The notes: generated by a model not told the origin, from the letters alone. Shown: positions 36,844 to 47,097, counted from the first letter of the stretch. The stretch: 58,842 bases of DNA from Phycisphaerae bacterium (GCA_030448225.1 JAUJNJ010000025.1:7991-66832), one strand, 5' to 3'. Program-made: numbers and translations.

Positions 36844-39800
36844 CTAGTACCGCGTGATCGTCTCGTGCAGGTTCAGCACGACGCGGGCGACGGCCGTCCA
36901 CGCGGCCAGTTCCTGTTCGTTCACGCCGGCCGGGGCTGGCGACTGGCCGACCTTCAGCAGCTTCGTGGCGTCGGCGGGCGTCGCCTTGAAGTAGTCGCGC
37001 TGGGCGGCGAGGAACTTCGTCAGCGACCCGCGCTCCCTCGGCTTGGGCTGGCGCGACAGGGCCCGCTCGAAGATCGTCGCCAGCCGGGCGTCGTCGGCGG
37101 GGGCGGCGGTCATCGCGGTCGCGGCCAGGGCGCGGGCGGCCTCGACGAACGTGGGGTCGTTCAGCAGCGTCAGCGCCTGCTGCGGCGTGTTCGAGACGAT
37201 CCGGTTGCAGATCGTGTCCTCGCGGCTGGGGGCGTCGAAGTTCGCCAGCATCGGGTGCAGGAACGTCCGCTGCCAGTGCGTGTAGACGCCGCGGCGGTAC
37301 TGCCGCTCGCCCGGGTCGGGCGTGTAGCCGCGGCTGGGGAACTGGAGGTTCTCGTAGTAGCCGGCCGGCTGGTACGGCTTGGCGCTGGGGCCGCCGAGGT
37401 CGGCCAGGTGGAGCAGGCCGGCGGCGAACAGCGCGTTGTCGCGGACGAACTCGGCTTCCAGCCGCCGGGGCGACTGGCTGCTCAGCAGGCGGTTGTCCGG
37501 GTCGACGCTGGCCAGGTCGCGGCGGAGGTTCGAGTCCTGCCGGTAGGCGGCGGACGTGACCATGAGCCGCACGATGTGCTTCACGTCCCACTTGTGGCTC
37601 GCGCCGGGCAGCGACGGGTCGCGGAACTCCACGGTGAGCCAGTCGAGCAGTTCCGGGTGCGACGGCGGCTCGCCTTGGGCGCCGAGGTCTTCCAGGCTGT
37701 TGGTGAGGCCGGCGCCGAAGAACTGATCCCAGAACCGGTTCACGATCGTGCGGCCGGTGAGCGGGTTGTCGGCCGACACGATCCACTGCGCCAGGTCCAG
37801 GCGGTTGAGCCGCCGGCCCGGGTCGGCCCGGTAGCCGGGCAGGAAGTGGAGCGGCGCGGGCTGCACGATTTCGCCGGTCTCGTCCTGCCAGTTGCCGCGC
37901 GGGAGGACGCGCGTGACGACCGGCTGCCACGCCTCGGTGACGAGCGTGGGGCTCTTGCCGTCGCGGCATTCCAGCACCTCGCGCTGAAGGCCGCGGAGCT
38001 GCTTCGTGATCTCCGGGTCGGCGGACGCGTTGCTGAGGAAGTAGGTCCGCCAGGCTGCCGGGGACTCGGCCTTGGCATCGGCGAGGGTGGCGCGGATCGA
38101 CTCGTCGACGGCGCCCGCCTTGGGCTTCAGCGGCGCGAGCATCGACACCGACACGCGCACGCCCGCCAGGCTGTTCTTGTCGAGCCGGATGATGAGCGCG
38201 TCGCCGGCGGCCGCGGCGGCGGGCGCGTCGGGGAGGTAGACGGCGGTCTGCGGCGACTTCACGTCGGCCGTCGAGGTGCGCCAGCCGTTCTTGTCGAACC
38301 CGAGGATGGCCGAGCCGTGGGCGTAGCGCTCGTCCTTGCGGTCGGCCTCGGCGACGCCGAACGCGAGCGACGTCTTCTTGCCCGCCGCGTCCTGCACGGC
38401 CGCCGCGAGGTCGACCGTCGCGCTGGGCTTGTCGCCGCGGACGACCTTCTCGCCGTGCTGCGGCTGCGGCAGCACTTCCAGGCGGATGGCGGCGATCGTG
38501 CCGGCGGCCGGGAGCTTCAGCTCGATGCGGTCGTTACTGCCGGGCTTGTCGGTGAAGACGAACGTGCCGTCGGCGGACATCTTGCCGCCCTTGGAGGCCT
38601 TCGCGTCGGCGTCCGCCAGCGTGAGCCACCCGGACGGGTTGGCCTTGAGGAACGCGGCCGCGTCGCGGCGCCACGCGTCGTACGCGTCGCGGCGCTTGTC
38701 GTCCTGCCGCAGCGTGTTGCCGGCGGCGGCGGCGAGCGCGTCCATGTGGGCGACGAGTTGGCGTTCGCGCTTCTGGAGGTAGGGGCTGTCGACGACGAGC
38801 TCCGGCGGGAACGGGTGGTCATTGCTCCAGCCGCGGAGGGCCGGGTTGGGCGTGTACCCGTAGTCCATGTAGACGCCCCACTGCTTCACGTCCGAGAAGA
38901 ACGCGGCCATCGAGTAGAAGTCCTTGGCCGTGATCGGGTCGAACTTGTGGTCGTGGCACTCGGCGCAGCCGAGCGTCTGGCCGAGCCACGCGGTGCCGAC
39001 GGTGCGGACGCGGTCGGCGGCGTACTTGGCGAGGTACTCCTTCGACTGGGCGCCGCCCTCGCGCGTCATCATCGTCAGGCGGTTGAAGCCGGTGGCGACC
39101 CGCTGCTCGACCGTGGGGTTGGGCAGGAGGTCGCCGGCGATCTGCTCGATCGTGAACTGGTCGAACGGCTTGTTCGCGTTGAACGCGTTGATCACGTAAT
39201 CGCGGTACGGGAAGACGTTCTGGTTCTGGTCGCCGTGGAAGCCGACGGTGTCGGCGAAGCGGACGGCGTCGAGCCACGGCACCGCCATGCGCTCGCCGAA
39301 GTGCGGGCTGGCGAGCAGGCGCTCGACCTGCTTCTGGTACGCGTCGGGCGATTTGTCGTCGACGAACGCCCGCACCTCCGCCGGCGTGGGCGGCAGGCCG
39401 ATGAGGTCGAGGCTGAGGCGGCGCAGCAGCGTGCGGCGGTCGGCCTCCTTCGAGGGCGACAGCTTCTTCGACTCCAGCACCGACAGCACGAACGCGTCGA
39501 TCGGGTTGCGCGCCCACTTCGCGTCTTTCACGGCCGGGGCGGCGTCGCGCTTCGGCGGGATGTACGACCAGTGCGGCTGGTACTCGGCGCCCTGCGCGAC
39601 CCAGCGCTTGAACAGGTCCTTCTGCGCGTCGGTGAGCTTCTTGTGCGACTTCGGCGGCGGCATCAGCTCGTCGGGGTCGGCGGAGAAGATGCGCTTGACG
39701 AGCTCGCTCTCGGCGGCGTCGCCGGGCACGAACGCCTTGGCGGCGACGGCGGCGTCGCGCACGTCGAGGCGCAGGTCCGCCTCGCGGTGGGCGGCGTCGG

Positions 39801-39963
39801 GGCCGTGGCAGTAGAAGCAGTTGTCCGACAGGATCGGGCGGATGTCGCGGTTGTAGCTGACCTTCTCGTCCGCGCCGGCCGCGCCGGGCGCCGCCGGCGC
39901 GGCGGCCGCGAAGATCGATAGGGCCGCCACGGCGGCAAGTTGGATCCGCTTTTTGATTTGCAT
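36844..39963 (-). CDS. PSCyt1 / DUF1549-DUF1553 cytochrome-c-domain protein
   Basis: An intact frame of 1039 residues. ATG 39963 gives a signal peptide (MQIKKRIQLAAVAALSIFAA). A planctomycete cytochrome-c-like domain follows with haem motif CFYCH (Cys49-Cys52-His53) and a distal DELMPPP Met. DUF1549/PSCyt2 has a second CxxCH (CAECHDHKFDP near residue 336) and the segments NPIDAFVLSVLE, RLSLDLIGLPPTP and ERLLASPHFGERMAVPWLD. A carbohydrate-binding-like insert lies in the middle, and DUF1553/PSD1 forms the C-terminus (AQWIVSADNPLTGRTIVNRF, NTPQQALTLLNDPTFVEAAR). The role is unknown; electron transfer coupled to the paired DUF1501 protein is often proposed. Confidence 0.92.
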   Translation of the reverse strand: MQIKKRIQLAAVAALSIFAAAAPAAPGAAGADEKVSYNRDIRPILSDNCFYCHGPDAAHREADLRLDVRDAAVAAKAFVPGDAAESELVKRIFSADPDELMPPPKSHKKLTDAQKDLFKRWVAQGAEYQPHWSYIPPKRDAAPAVKDAKWARNPIDAFVLSVLESKKLSPSKEADRRTLLRRLSLDLIGLPPTPAEVRAFVDDKSPDAYQKQVERLLASPHFGERMAVPWLDAVRFADTVGFHGDQNQNVFPYRDYVINAFNANKPFDQFTIEQIAGDLLPNPTVEQRVATGFNRLTMMTREGGAQSKEYLAKYAADRVRTVGTAWLGQTLGCAECHDHKFDPITAKDFYSMAAFFSDVKQWGVYMDYGYTPNPALRGWSNDHPFPPELVVDSPYLQKRERQLVAHMDALAAAAGNTLRQDDKRRDAYDAWRRDAAAFLKANPSGWLTLADADAKASKGGKMSADGTFVFTDKPGSNDRIELKLPAAGTIAAIRLEVLPQPQHGEKVVRGDKPSATVDLAAAVQDAAGKKTSLAFGVAEADRKDERYAHGSAILGFDKNGWRTSTADVKSPQTAVYLPDAPAAAAAGDALIIRLDKNSLAGVRVSVSMLAPLKPKAGAVDESIRATLADAKAESPAAWRTYFLSNASADPEITKQLRGLQREVLECRDGKSPTLVTEAWQPVVTRVLPRGNWQDETGEIVQPAPLHFLPGYRADPGRRLNRLDLAQWIVSADNPLTGRTIVNRFWDQFFGAGLTNSLEDLGAQGEPPSHPELLDWLTVEFRDPSLPGASHKWDVKHIVRLMVTSAAYRQDSNLRRDLASVDPDNRLLSSQSPRRLEAEFVRDNALFAAGLLHLADLGGPSAKPYQPAGYYENLQFPSRGYTPDPGERQYRRGVYTHWQRTFLHPMLANFDAPSREDTICNRIVSNTPQQALTLLNDPTFVEAARALAATAMTAAPADDARLATIFERALSRQPKPRERGSLTKFLAAQRDYFKATPADATKLLKVGQSPAPAGVNEQELAAWTAVARVVLNLHETITRY

Positions 39964-40130
39964 CGACGGGCTCGTGAGTTGTCCTGCGTCGTCGTCGTCG
40001 CTTCGTCCGCGGGGCAGATGCCCCTGCCCCGGCTGGGGCGTGACTTGTGGAGCGGCGCGCCGCCCCGAGAGGACGCGCACCGCCCTTAACCATTCGTCAG
40101 CCGGGGCCGCAAAGTTCGCCCCCGTGACGG

Positions 40131-40136
40131 ATTATA
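40131..40136 (-). promoter_or_regulatory. Possible -10 box upstream of the DUF1549 gene
   Basis: The minus strand reads TATAAT exactly, about 170 bases before the ATG at 39963, in a locally AT-rich spot. No good -35 lies 16-18 bases upstream, so the call is weak. The rest of 39964-40380 holds no supported gene. Confidence 0.3.
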
Positions 40137-40382
40137 TCACACGCGTTACGACCGGGAACGCGAATAGCAGAAAGCGGTTGAACCCGCGGCTTTGAAAGAG
40201 TTAACAGTGCGAGGTGACGCCGGGCCAAACGCGTGCCGCGGCGAGACCGCTCTCGCCGTAACGCCGGGATGTGGCAGCGCGGACCATGTCGTTTAACTGG
40301 GATGGGCCTCTGACGACATTCGCGCGCCGCGCGGCCGATTCAGCGGCCATGTCTCCCGCCCGACGTCCTTCCCCACCACAAG

Positions 40383-40415
40383 AAAAACGGCTCCCGGCGC
40401 GGTGCCGGGAGCCGT
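40383..40415 (-). terminator. Intrinsic terminator of the indolepyruvate oxidoreductase gene
   Basis: The arms 40387-40398 (acggctcccggc) and 40404-40415 are exact complements with a GCGGT loop. The minus strand continues TTTTTCTTG. It lies 33 bases after the stop at 40448. Confidence 0.85.
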
Positions 40416-40447
40416 TGTGGTTTGCCCATGTCGGAGGCGAGAGCGCC

Positions 40448-43400
40448 CTACACGTGCGTCGGCGTCCGCAGGGTTCGCAGCACGCCGCGGTTCACGTCGA
40501 CCTCGAGCTTCGGCTGGCGCCGCAGTTCGGCCTCGACGGCCTCGCGGGCGGCGTCCTGCTTGGGGTAGCGGACCTCGCGGTAGCCGGTGACGTCCGCCGG
40601 GCATGTCAGCACGCGCAGCGCCTGCTCGTAGGCGGCGGGGTTGGAGAGGTTGACGCGGTCGAGCAGGCCGACGTACCAGTCGCGGAACGCCGTCTCGCGC
40701 GCGTGCCAGCCCGGCGGCTTGCGCACCGCTTCATAGCGGCGCGATGTTGAGGTGCCAGTCGCGCGTCGTGATCTTCAGCCGCACGCGGTGGCGGCCGATG
40801 TTGAACTCTCCGGGCTGGTGTGGTGGCGGTAGACGATGCGGTCGCCGTTGGAGACGTCGACGCCGTACTTCACGATGTCGCGCTGCTTCTTCTCGTAGCG
40901 CGTCAGCAGGTAAGCGACGTACGGCTCGTCCTTGATCAGCATGACCTTGGCGAGGTTCCAGATCGCGGCGACCGTCGCGGCGAACTTGCGGCCCGCGGCC
41001 CGTCTCGCCGGCCGCGTCGCGGCGGTAGATGACGCGGACGAGGTCGATGTACCGCTTGGCGAACGCCGCGTCGCCGATATTGCATCAGGTCGTAGATGCG
41101 GACGGTCAGGTCGTACTTGGCCGCCTCGGGCAGGTCGCCATCTGCTTCATGCGCCCTGCACGAGCTTCTCGAACTTCATCGACGCGGTGCGGCCGAACAG
41201 CTGCGTGCGGCGGAAGATCCGCGCCTTGTTCGTGACGAGCTGCTCCCACGTCTCGGGCGTCTTCTTCGGCGCGCCCTGCGGCTCGGCGAGGCGGCGGCCG
41301 ATGTTGAACGCCTTGAGGTTCTTGCGGTGGTCGCGGCGGATGCTGTCCTTGATCGCCCAGGCGATGCTGCGCGCTGACCGGGATCAGCCCGAGCTGGAAC
41401 GCCACGCCGAGCATCATGATGTTCGCGTAGAGCTTGGACCCCAGCCGCTGCTCGCACAGCGATGACAGGTCCTTGGCGAAGCTGGCGTCGCGCGGCTGGC
41501 GTCGAAGATCTCCTGCCGCAGCGCCTCGGGGTCGAAGTCCTGCTTGCCGAGCAGCGTAGACGGTCGGCTGCTTGTAGGTGTTGACCACGGGCGCAGGTGC
41601 GGTCGGGCGAGGCGATGCGGAACTGCTCGCGCGGTCGATCGCGCGGGCGGCCTCGAGGATGTCGATGCCGAGCAGCAGGTCGGCCTTGCCGTAGGGGATG
41701 TTGCCGGTCGTCGGGAACGTGAAGCCGTCGAGGCCGATCGCCTACCTCGTCCGTGGCGGTCGGTGGCCCGGTCTTCTGATACGCGTCGAGACGCGGGTTG
41801 CAAACCCGTCCTCGCTGGCCACTGGCGACTGGCCACTCGGCGGCTTCGTCGTTGATGAACGTGATCTGCGAGTAGATCGCCGCCGTTGCGGATGGCGAGG
41901 CCCTTCTTGTCCCAGAACGCGACGCGGTGCCCCTGCTTGTGCCCGGCGCGGACGAGGATGGCGTTGACCACGCCGATGCCCATCCCGCCGACGCCCGCCA
42001 TGTGGGTGCGCCCAGGTGCTGCCGACGGCGCCCATGTCGTGCACGGGCGTGGGGTCGAGAGCTTGTCGAGGGCCATGTGCGGCAGCGTGTAGCGGCGGCG
42101 GCGCTGGCGGATGACGGTGATCTGCTCGAAGCTCGGGCAGGGCTTGACGTCGGTGCCGATCGTGCCCGGCGCGTCGTGCCTCGGGGCTGACGCGCACGCG
42201 CTCGCAGCGCCGTCGTTCACGCACCACGTCAGGTCGGTGTCGATCTTCTTGCCGTAGTCGGTGTCGATCGTGGTGAGGCCGGGGCAGGCGGTCTGCTTCG
42301 TGCACTCGAGGCACGACTCGCACCTCCGGCGTGACGTTCATGTGCGTCTTGCGCGACGGGTAGCCGTGCTTCTTGATCGTCTTGCGGCTCCTCGCGCATC
42401 ACGTCGCGGTGGTGCGTGATGCCGCACTCCGCTGTCGGCGATGATCACCTTCACGCCGTCGGACAGGATCGTCTTCTCCAGCACGCTGCGGTAGCGGCTG
42501 CGGTCGGCGGGGAGAGCTTCGTGACCGTCAGCGGCGACGTGCCGGCCATGCCGCACGACGTCGGCGATGTTCTGCATGAACGAGCGGTTGCCGAGCACGT
42601 CGACCTCGGTGCCGGCGTGCTCCTGGTGGCCGGTCATGGCGGTCGTGCCGTTCTCCAGGATGATGAACGTGATGTCCTGCCCGGCCTTGACGGCGTTGCT
42701 GATCGCGATCTGCCGGGTGGAAGAACGTGCCGTCGCCCATGAACACGATCTGCTTGTTCGTGATGAACGGGTCGATGCCCGACCCCGTGCCGCCGCCGAG
42801 GCCCATGCCGCTGTAGTTGTGCGCGAGCTGTTCGGTCGGCGCGAACATGAGCATCGTGCAGCACCCGGTGTCGCCGTGGGCGACGAGGTCGACCGGGCCG
42901 ATGCCGTGCTTCTTCAGCATGTACTTCGGGTCGGCCAGGTTCTTGCGCAGCTCGAGCAGCGTGGCCGAGGAGTCGCGGTGCGGGCAGCCGGGGCAGAACG
43001 TGGGCGTGCGGGAGATCACCTTGTCGTTGAAGACCTGGAGCTTGGGCTTGCTCGCCTTTCGGAGCCGCCCAGTTCGGCCGTCAGCCGGCCGTTGCAGCTC
43101 GGTGGGGATCTCTTCGGTGGCCTTGATGAGCGGATGAGCTTCTGCGACAGCACCGACACGTTCAGCCCGCGCGTGTCGGGGATGCCGTCGCACAGGTTCT
43201 GGTCGGGCCCGGTGCGGCTCTCGGGGTCGGCGAGGCCGCCGGATGGGCTGCACACGTTGGCGGCGGTCGGGAACTTCTTGCCGAACAGCCGGCCGACGAG
43301 GTCGGCGGCCTGCTCGTGGGGCAGCGTCTGGAACAGGCCGTCGCGGATGTTCTTCTCGAGGAAGCTGCGGCGTTCCTCGATCACGACCATGCGCTTGCAG

Positions 43401-44391
43401 TGCGTGGCGAACTCCGCGACGAGGCGCACGTCGGCCGGGTAGCTCAGGCCCATCTGGAGGATCGGGAACACGCCGCCCAGGCCGAGGTCGGCCAGCACGT
43501 GCTCGAGGTACGGCCGCCCATGCCGGTGACGATGAAGCCCAGCGGAGCGAGCGACGGAGCGACGGAGCCACGAAGCGACGAAGGGGAAGAAGAGCCGGCG
43601 TTGCGCGCTTCGTCGCTCCATCGCTTCGTCGCTTCGTCGCTTGCCGGAATGATCTTGTTGATGCCGAGTTCGCGGGCGCCGCATCGTGCGCTCGAAGCGG
43701 CTCGCCGATCGCCAGCTCGTGCTGCCGGGTGCGCGGCGGGAGGAGCACGCGGTCGAAGTCGACGTGCTGCGTCTCGATCGCGGTGCGCTTGGTTCGTGTT
43801 GAGCGTCGGCCACTGGTTGGGCCGGCACTCGACCGTGCCGCCGCCGTCGGCCTGCGCGTGGTGACGATGTAGCCGACGTAGAGCCCGGCGGCCTGGCAGA
43901 GCTTGAACGAGAGGTTGATCAGTCCTTCACCTGCTGGATCGAGCCGGGCTCGACGACCGGCATGTGCAGGTGCTCGCAGAGGAAGCGGCTGTCGGCGGGA
44001 CCTGCGTGCTGTCGCACCACGGGTCCTCGCCCGATGATGACCGCGCCCCTCGGGGTGGCACCCGGCGAGGTTGGCCAGGGCCAGCGCGTCGGCGGCGACG
44101 TGCAGGCCGACGCTCTTCATCGTGCAGATCGCGCGGACCGGCGCATCTGCGAGCCGTTGACGGCCGCGGCTGCGAGCCGCCTCGTTGTTGGCCTGGAACG
44201 CGGACGCCGTGGGCCCTGAGCAGGTCCTTGATGTCGCCGAGCGAGTCGAAGAACCCGGCCACGGGGGAGCCGGGGTAGCCGGTCAGCAGGTGGACGCCGC
44301 CCTCGGTTTCGAGCGCGCCCTTGACCAGGATTTCGTTGCCAGTGAAGACCTCACGACCGGATTCGGTCAGGAAGCGGGGGTCGGTAGCCAT
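40448..44391 (-). CDS. Fused indolepyruvate ferredoxin oxidoreductase (alpha-beta fusion; heavily frame-interrupted)
   Basis: ATG 44391 begins MATDPRFLTESGREVFTGNE. Parts in order: LVKGALETEGGVHLLTGYPG (IorA start), PTFCPGCPHRDSSATLLELR, GDTGCCTMLMFAPTEQLAHN, MGLGGGTGSGIDPF, FMGDGTFFHS with a downstream Asn for TPP-Mg binding, a ferredoxin-like cysteine cluster (CESCLECTKQTACPG), GVGGMGIGVVNAILVRAGHK and GLAIRNGG (IorB-type half), then the DUF6537-like C-terminus (WHARETAFRDWYVGLLDRVN). Total about 1310 codons against roughly 1150-1200 usual; two repeat insertions explain part of the excess. It would oxidatively decarboxylate aryl-pyruvates from aromatic amino acids. More than 15 shifts occur, probably sequence errors. 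Confidence 0.8.
41774..41840. repeat. GGCCACTGGCGACTGGCCA / CGGGTTGCAAACCCG repeat inside the oxidoreductase gene
   Basis: This comprises the hairpin word cgggttgcaaacccg (about 41793-41807) followed by ctggccactggcgactggcc (about 41815-41834). It interrupts the IorB-type half between FINDEAA and AIGLDGFTFPTTGNIPYGKA. On the minus strand it can be read as EWPVASGQRGRVCNPRLDAY and onward, with at least one shift at its far side. Confidence 0.6.
43541..43644. repeat. GCGACGGAGCGACGAAGC palindromic repeat inserted in frame in the oxidoreductase gene
   Basis: The left arm (about 43545-43580) consists of gagcgacgga and gaagcgacga words. The right arm (about 43608-43642) is built of the complementary cgcttcgtcg words, with a short GC spacer. 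On the minus strand the gene reads GINKIIPA, then about 33 codons derived from the repeat without a stop, then LGFIVTGMGG, so both junctions are in frame. Confidence 0.75.
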
Positions 44392-44893
44392 GTTGTTCAG
44401 TCGATCCTTGTGCGGGTTTCCGAAGCGACTTGCTCGACGGAGCGCGTCGCTCGGGCGGACGTGGCTTACGGCCGGGGGTCGAAGGGGATCGACCGACGAC
44501 AGCCGCAGGAGACGCCGGGTGTTTACCGCACCACGAGGACTCTTGACCCGGCCGGGAACACTGGCCGATCGGGTCGGGAATCAGCGGACACTGTCATCCT
44601 CATCGGACAACCCGATGAGGCGACAGCAGGTATCCTAACGCCATTAGTATGCGGGGGAAGACAAATGGTTCGAAAAATATACCGGGGGGTGTGCGGGGCG
44701 CAATCTGCGAGTCTCGCGACTTCGGCGCGGAAGGTGCAAAAGAAAACCGCTTGCGCTTCGCCATTTCCTCTGAAAGAGGGTCGCGAAGACGCAAGCGGTG
44801 GAAAGTCGGTGGACACCGGGACGCAAGGCGATGTTGGAATGTTTATGCGGGCGACAGGGGACACCCGTCGCGGCGGGACGCGCGCCCACGCCC
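44392..44893. other. Gene-free region between pilT and the oxidoreductase gene
   Basis: No gene is supported. It contains the pilT terminator (listed separately) and a small hairpin cctcatcggacaacccgatg at about 44599-44619. The oxidoreductase promoter should lie within 44400-44600, but I recognise no hexamers. Confidence 0.4.
44736..44803 (-). terminator. Terminator of pilT
   Basis: The arms accgcttgcgcttcgc (about 44748-44763) and gcgaagacgcaagcggt (about 44787-44803) pair with one bulged base. The minus strand continues TTTTCTTTTGC. It is about 90 bases past the pilT stop. The long arms look like another member of the dispersed palindromes. Confidence 0.65.
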
Positions 44894-46087
44894 TTACTTC
44901 AGCCGCGAGTCACTGTTGCTGATCCCGCGCAGCGCCAGGTTGAGCGCGTCAACGTTCGACGCCAGCCGCTTGGCCTCGCTGACGTCGATGATCTGCTTCA
45001 TGAACAGCTCGGTCAGGTGCTGGTCGAAGCTCTGGCTGCCCGCCTCGCGGTTGCCGACCGTGCCCTTGAGCTTCTCGAACTCCCCCTCGATGATGTACTT
45101 ACGCACCAGCGGGGTGGCCATCATGATCTCGTTGACCGGCACCCGCCCCTTGGCGTCGCGGCGCTTGGCAAGGCGCTGGCACACGATCGCGTTGATGTTC
45201 AGGCCCAACTGCGTCTGCTGAAGTTCCTTCTGGTCCTTGTCGAACAGCGACACGAGACGCTCGATGGTCATCGGGGCGTTGGTGGCGTGGACCGTCGTGA
45301 ACACCAGGTGGCCCGTGTCGGCGGCACGCAGGCCGGTCGTCAGCGAAAACGTGTCGCGGATCTCGCCGATCAGGATCACGTCGGGGTCCTGACGCATCAT
45401 CGCCTTCAGCGCGTACTCGAAGCTCTCGCTGTCGGCCCCCACCTCCACCTGGCTCACCAGGCTCCTGGCGTTCTCGTGCTGATACTCGATCGGGTCCTCC
45501 ACCGTGATGATCCGCTCGGCCCGCGTCCGATTGATGTTGCCGATCACCGCCGCCAGCGTCGTCGACTTGCCCGAGCCCGTCGTGCCCGAGACCACCACCA
45601 TCCCACGGTGGTAGTCGGCCATCTTCTCGATCACCGGCGGCAGGTTCAAATCCGTGAACTGCGGGATCTTCGTCACGATCCGCCGCTGCACGATCGCGTA
45701 CCGCTCGCGGCTGTGGAAGATGTTGGTGCGGAAGCGGGCGATGTCCTCGTAGGGGTAGGCGACGTCGACCGCGCCCTTGTGCTCGAGGATCCCCTGCTTG
45801 TCCTTCGGGTCCTGCTGGCGGTCGACGATCTGTTTCACGTACTCGATCATCGCGTCGTCGCCCAGCGGCGGCACGTCGAGGAACTTCGCCTTGCCGTCGA
45901 CGCGGATCATCGGGATCGAGCCGGACTGGAGGTGGATGTCCGACCCGTTGATCTTGATCGCCGTCTTCAGGAAGTCGTGCAGCGTGAGCCGACGGCCTTC
46001 GACGTGGATCGTGTTGCCGTCGGCGGCGGGCGCGGCGGCGGCTTTGGCGCGGGGGGCGGCGGTGGGAGCCTTCGTGTCGAGTGTCAT
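44894..46087 (-). CDS. pilT: Type IV pilus retraction ATPase PilT
   Basis: An intact frame of 397 residues. After a 25-residue Ala/Pro-rich head, the N-terminal domain (LHDFLKTAIKINGSDIHLQS, IPMIRVDGKAKFL) leads to the secretion-ATPase core: Walker A GTTGSGKSTTL near residue 168, the Asp box with ITVEDPIEYQHENARSLVSQ, Walker B DPDVILIGEIRD, the His box GHLVFTTVHATNAPMTIERL, and the PilT-type retraction segment AKRRDAKGRVPVNEIMMATP. It hexamerises at the inner membrane and powers pilus disassembly. Other pil genes are not in this window. It is divergent from purQ. Confidence 0.93.
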   Translation of the reverse strand: MTLDTKAPTAAPRAKAAAAPAADGNTIHVEGRRLTLHDFLKTAIKINGSDIHLQSGSIPMIRVDGKAKFLDVPPLGDDAMIEYVKQIVDRQQDPKDKQGILEHKGAVDVAYPYEDIARFRTNIFHSRERYAIVQRRIVTKIPQFTDLNLPPVIEKMADYHRGMVVVSGTTGSGKSTTLAAVIGNINRTRAERIITVEDPIEYQHENARSLVSQVEVGADSESFEYALKAMMRQDPDVILIGEIRDTFSLTTGLRAADTGHLVFTTVHATNAPMTIERLVSLFDKDQKELQQTQLGLNINAIVCQRLAKRRDAKGRVPVNEIMMATPLVRKYIIEGEFEKLKGTVGNREAGSQSFDQHLTELFMKQIIDVSEAKRLASNVDALNLALRGISNSDSRLK

Positions 46088-46269
46088 GGGGGGCGATCTC
46101 CGGGGAGTGGAACGGCTGCGGGTACGGCCAGCGGCTCGATTATCGCCCGGTCCCCCGCTTTAGGCAATCAGAAATGGGGACGGCCGCCCGGGCCGGTCGG
46201 GGCGGCGGCCGTCGGCGGGCGGGCGCGCGCCGCCTCGCGGGGGCGGCGCGAGTGATTACAATACGGGCG

Positions 46270-47097
46270 ATGAAGCCCAAGACCCTGATCCTCCGCGCCG
46301 CCGGCACCAACTGCGACGGCGAGACCGCCCACGCGTTCGACCTCGCCGGCGCCGAGGCGGAGTTCGTCCACGTCAACCGCCTGCTCGAGAAGCCCGAACT
46401 GCTCGACGACTACCAACTGATGGCGGTGCCGGGCGGCTTCAGTTACGGCGACGACATCGCGGCCGGGCGGATCCTGGCCAACCAGCTCACCCACCACCTG
46501 CGCGAGCCGCTCCGCCGGTTCGTCGAGGCGGGCAAGCCGGTGCTCGGGGTTTGCAACGGGTTCCAGGTGCTGATCAAGACCGACCTGCTGCCCGGATCGA
46601 TCGCCGCGGCGCCGGGCGAGGCGGGCCGCCGCACCGGCCAGAGCTGCACGCTGACCAACAACGACAGCGGGCGGTTCGTCGACCGCTGGGTGCACCTCTC
46701 GCCGCGGTCGGACAAGTGCGTCTGGACGCGCGGGCTGCCGCCGGTGAGCGAACTGCCGGTCGCGCACGGCGAGGGGAAGTTCGTCCCCGCCGACCGCGCG
46801 GTGCGCGACGCGATCTGGGACGGCGGGCACGTCGCGCTCGTCTACGCGAAGCCCGACGGCGCGCCGGCCGGCGGCGCGTTCCCCGACAACCCCAACGGGA
46901 GCGTCGACGACATCGCCGGCGTCTGCGACGCGACGGGCCTGGTCTTCGGGCTCATGCCCCACCCCGAGCGCTACGTCGACCCGACGCAGCACCCCGCCTG
47001 GACGCGCCGCCGACCGCTGCCGAGCCGCGGGCAGGGGTTGCTGATCTTCGCCAACGCGGTGCGGCACGTCCGAGATGCAGTGGGCGCCGGCACATAA
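46270..47097 (+). CDS. purQ: Phosphoribosylformylglycinamidine synthase, glutaminase subunit PurQ
   Basis: An intact frame of 275 residues. It is a class-I glutamine amidotransferase that supplies ammonia to PurL in step four of purine synthesis. It starts LILRAAGTNCDGETAHAFDL. The oxyanion strand is VPGGFSYGDDIAAGRIL, the nucleophile Cys95 lies in PVLGVCNGFQVLIKTDLLPG, and the His/Glu of the triad are in GLMPHPERYVDP near residue 236. It is about 45 residues longer than the short Bacillus-type PurQ, like the long PurQ of several other phyla. purL and purS are not adjacent. ATG 46270 has only a weak GGG upstream. Confidence 0.93.
   Translation: MKPKTLILRAAGTNCDGETAHAFDLAGAEAEFVHVNRLLEKPELLDDYQLMAVPGGFSYGDDIAAGRILANQLTHHLREPLRRFVEAGKPVLGVCNGFQVLIKTDLLPGSIAAAPGEAGRRTGQSCTLTNNDSGRFVDRWVHLSPRSDKCVWTRGLPPVSELPVAHGEGKFVPADRAVRDAIWDGGHVALVYAKPDGAPAGGAFPDNPNGSVDDIAGVCDATGLVFGLMPHPERYVDPTQHPAWTRRRPLPSRGQGLLIFANAVRHVRDAVGAGT

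Noticed and set aside
36811..39921. Open frame of 1036 codons on the plus strand
   Set aside because: Antisense to the intact DUF1549/1553 gene with its haem motifs.
41786..41815. tRNA-like fragment (gggttgcaaacccgt)
   Set aside because: Only a single hairpin; no cloverleaf can be drawn, and it lies within a coding region.
43541..43644. CRISPR-like array at the repeated GCGACGAAGC words
   Set aside because: The words form two complementary arms without regular repeats and spacers, and no cas gene is present.
40448..44391. Reading the indolepyruvate oxidoreductase as a pseudogene
   Set aside because: All motifs are present in order, and equal damage is found in essential dnaN, so sequence error is more likely.
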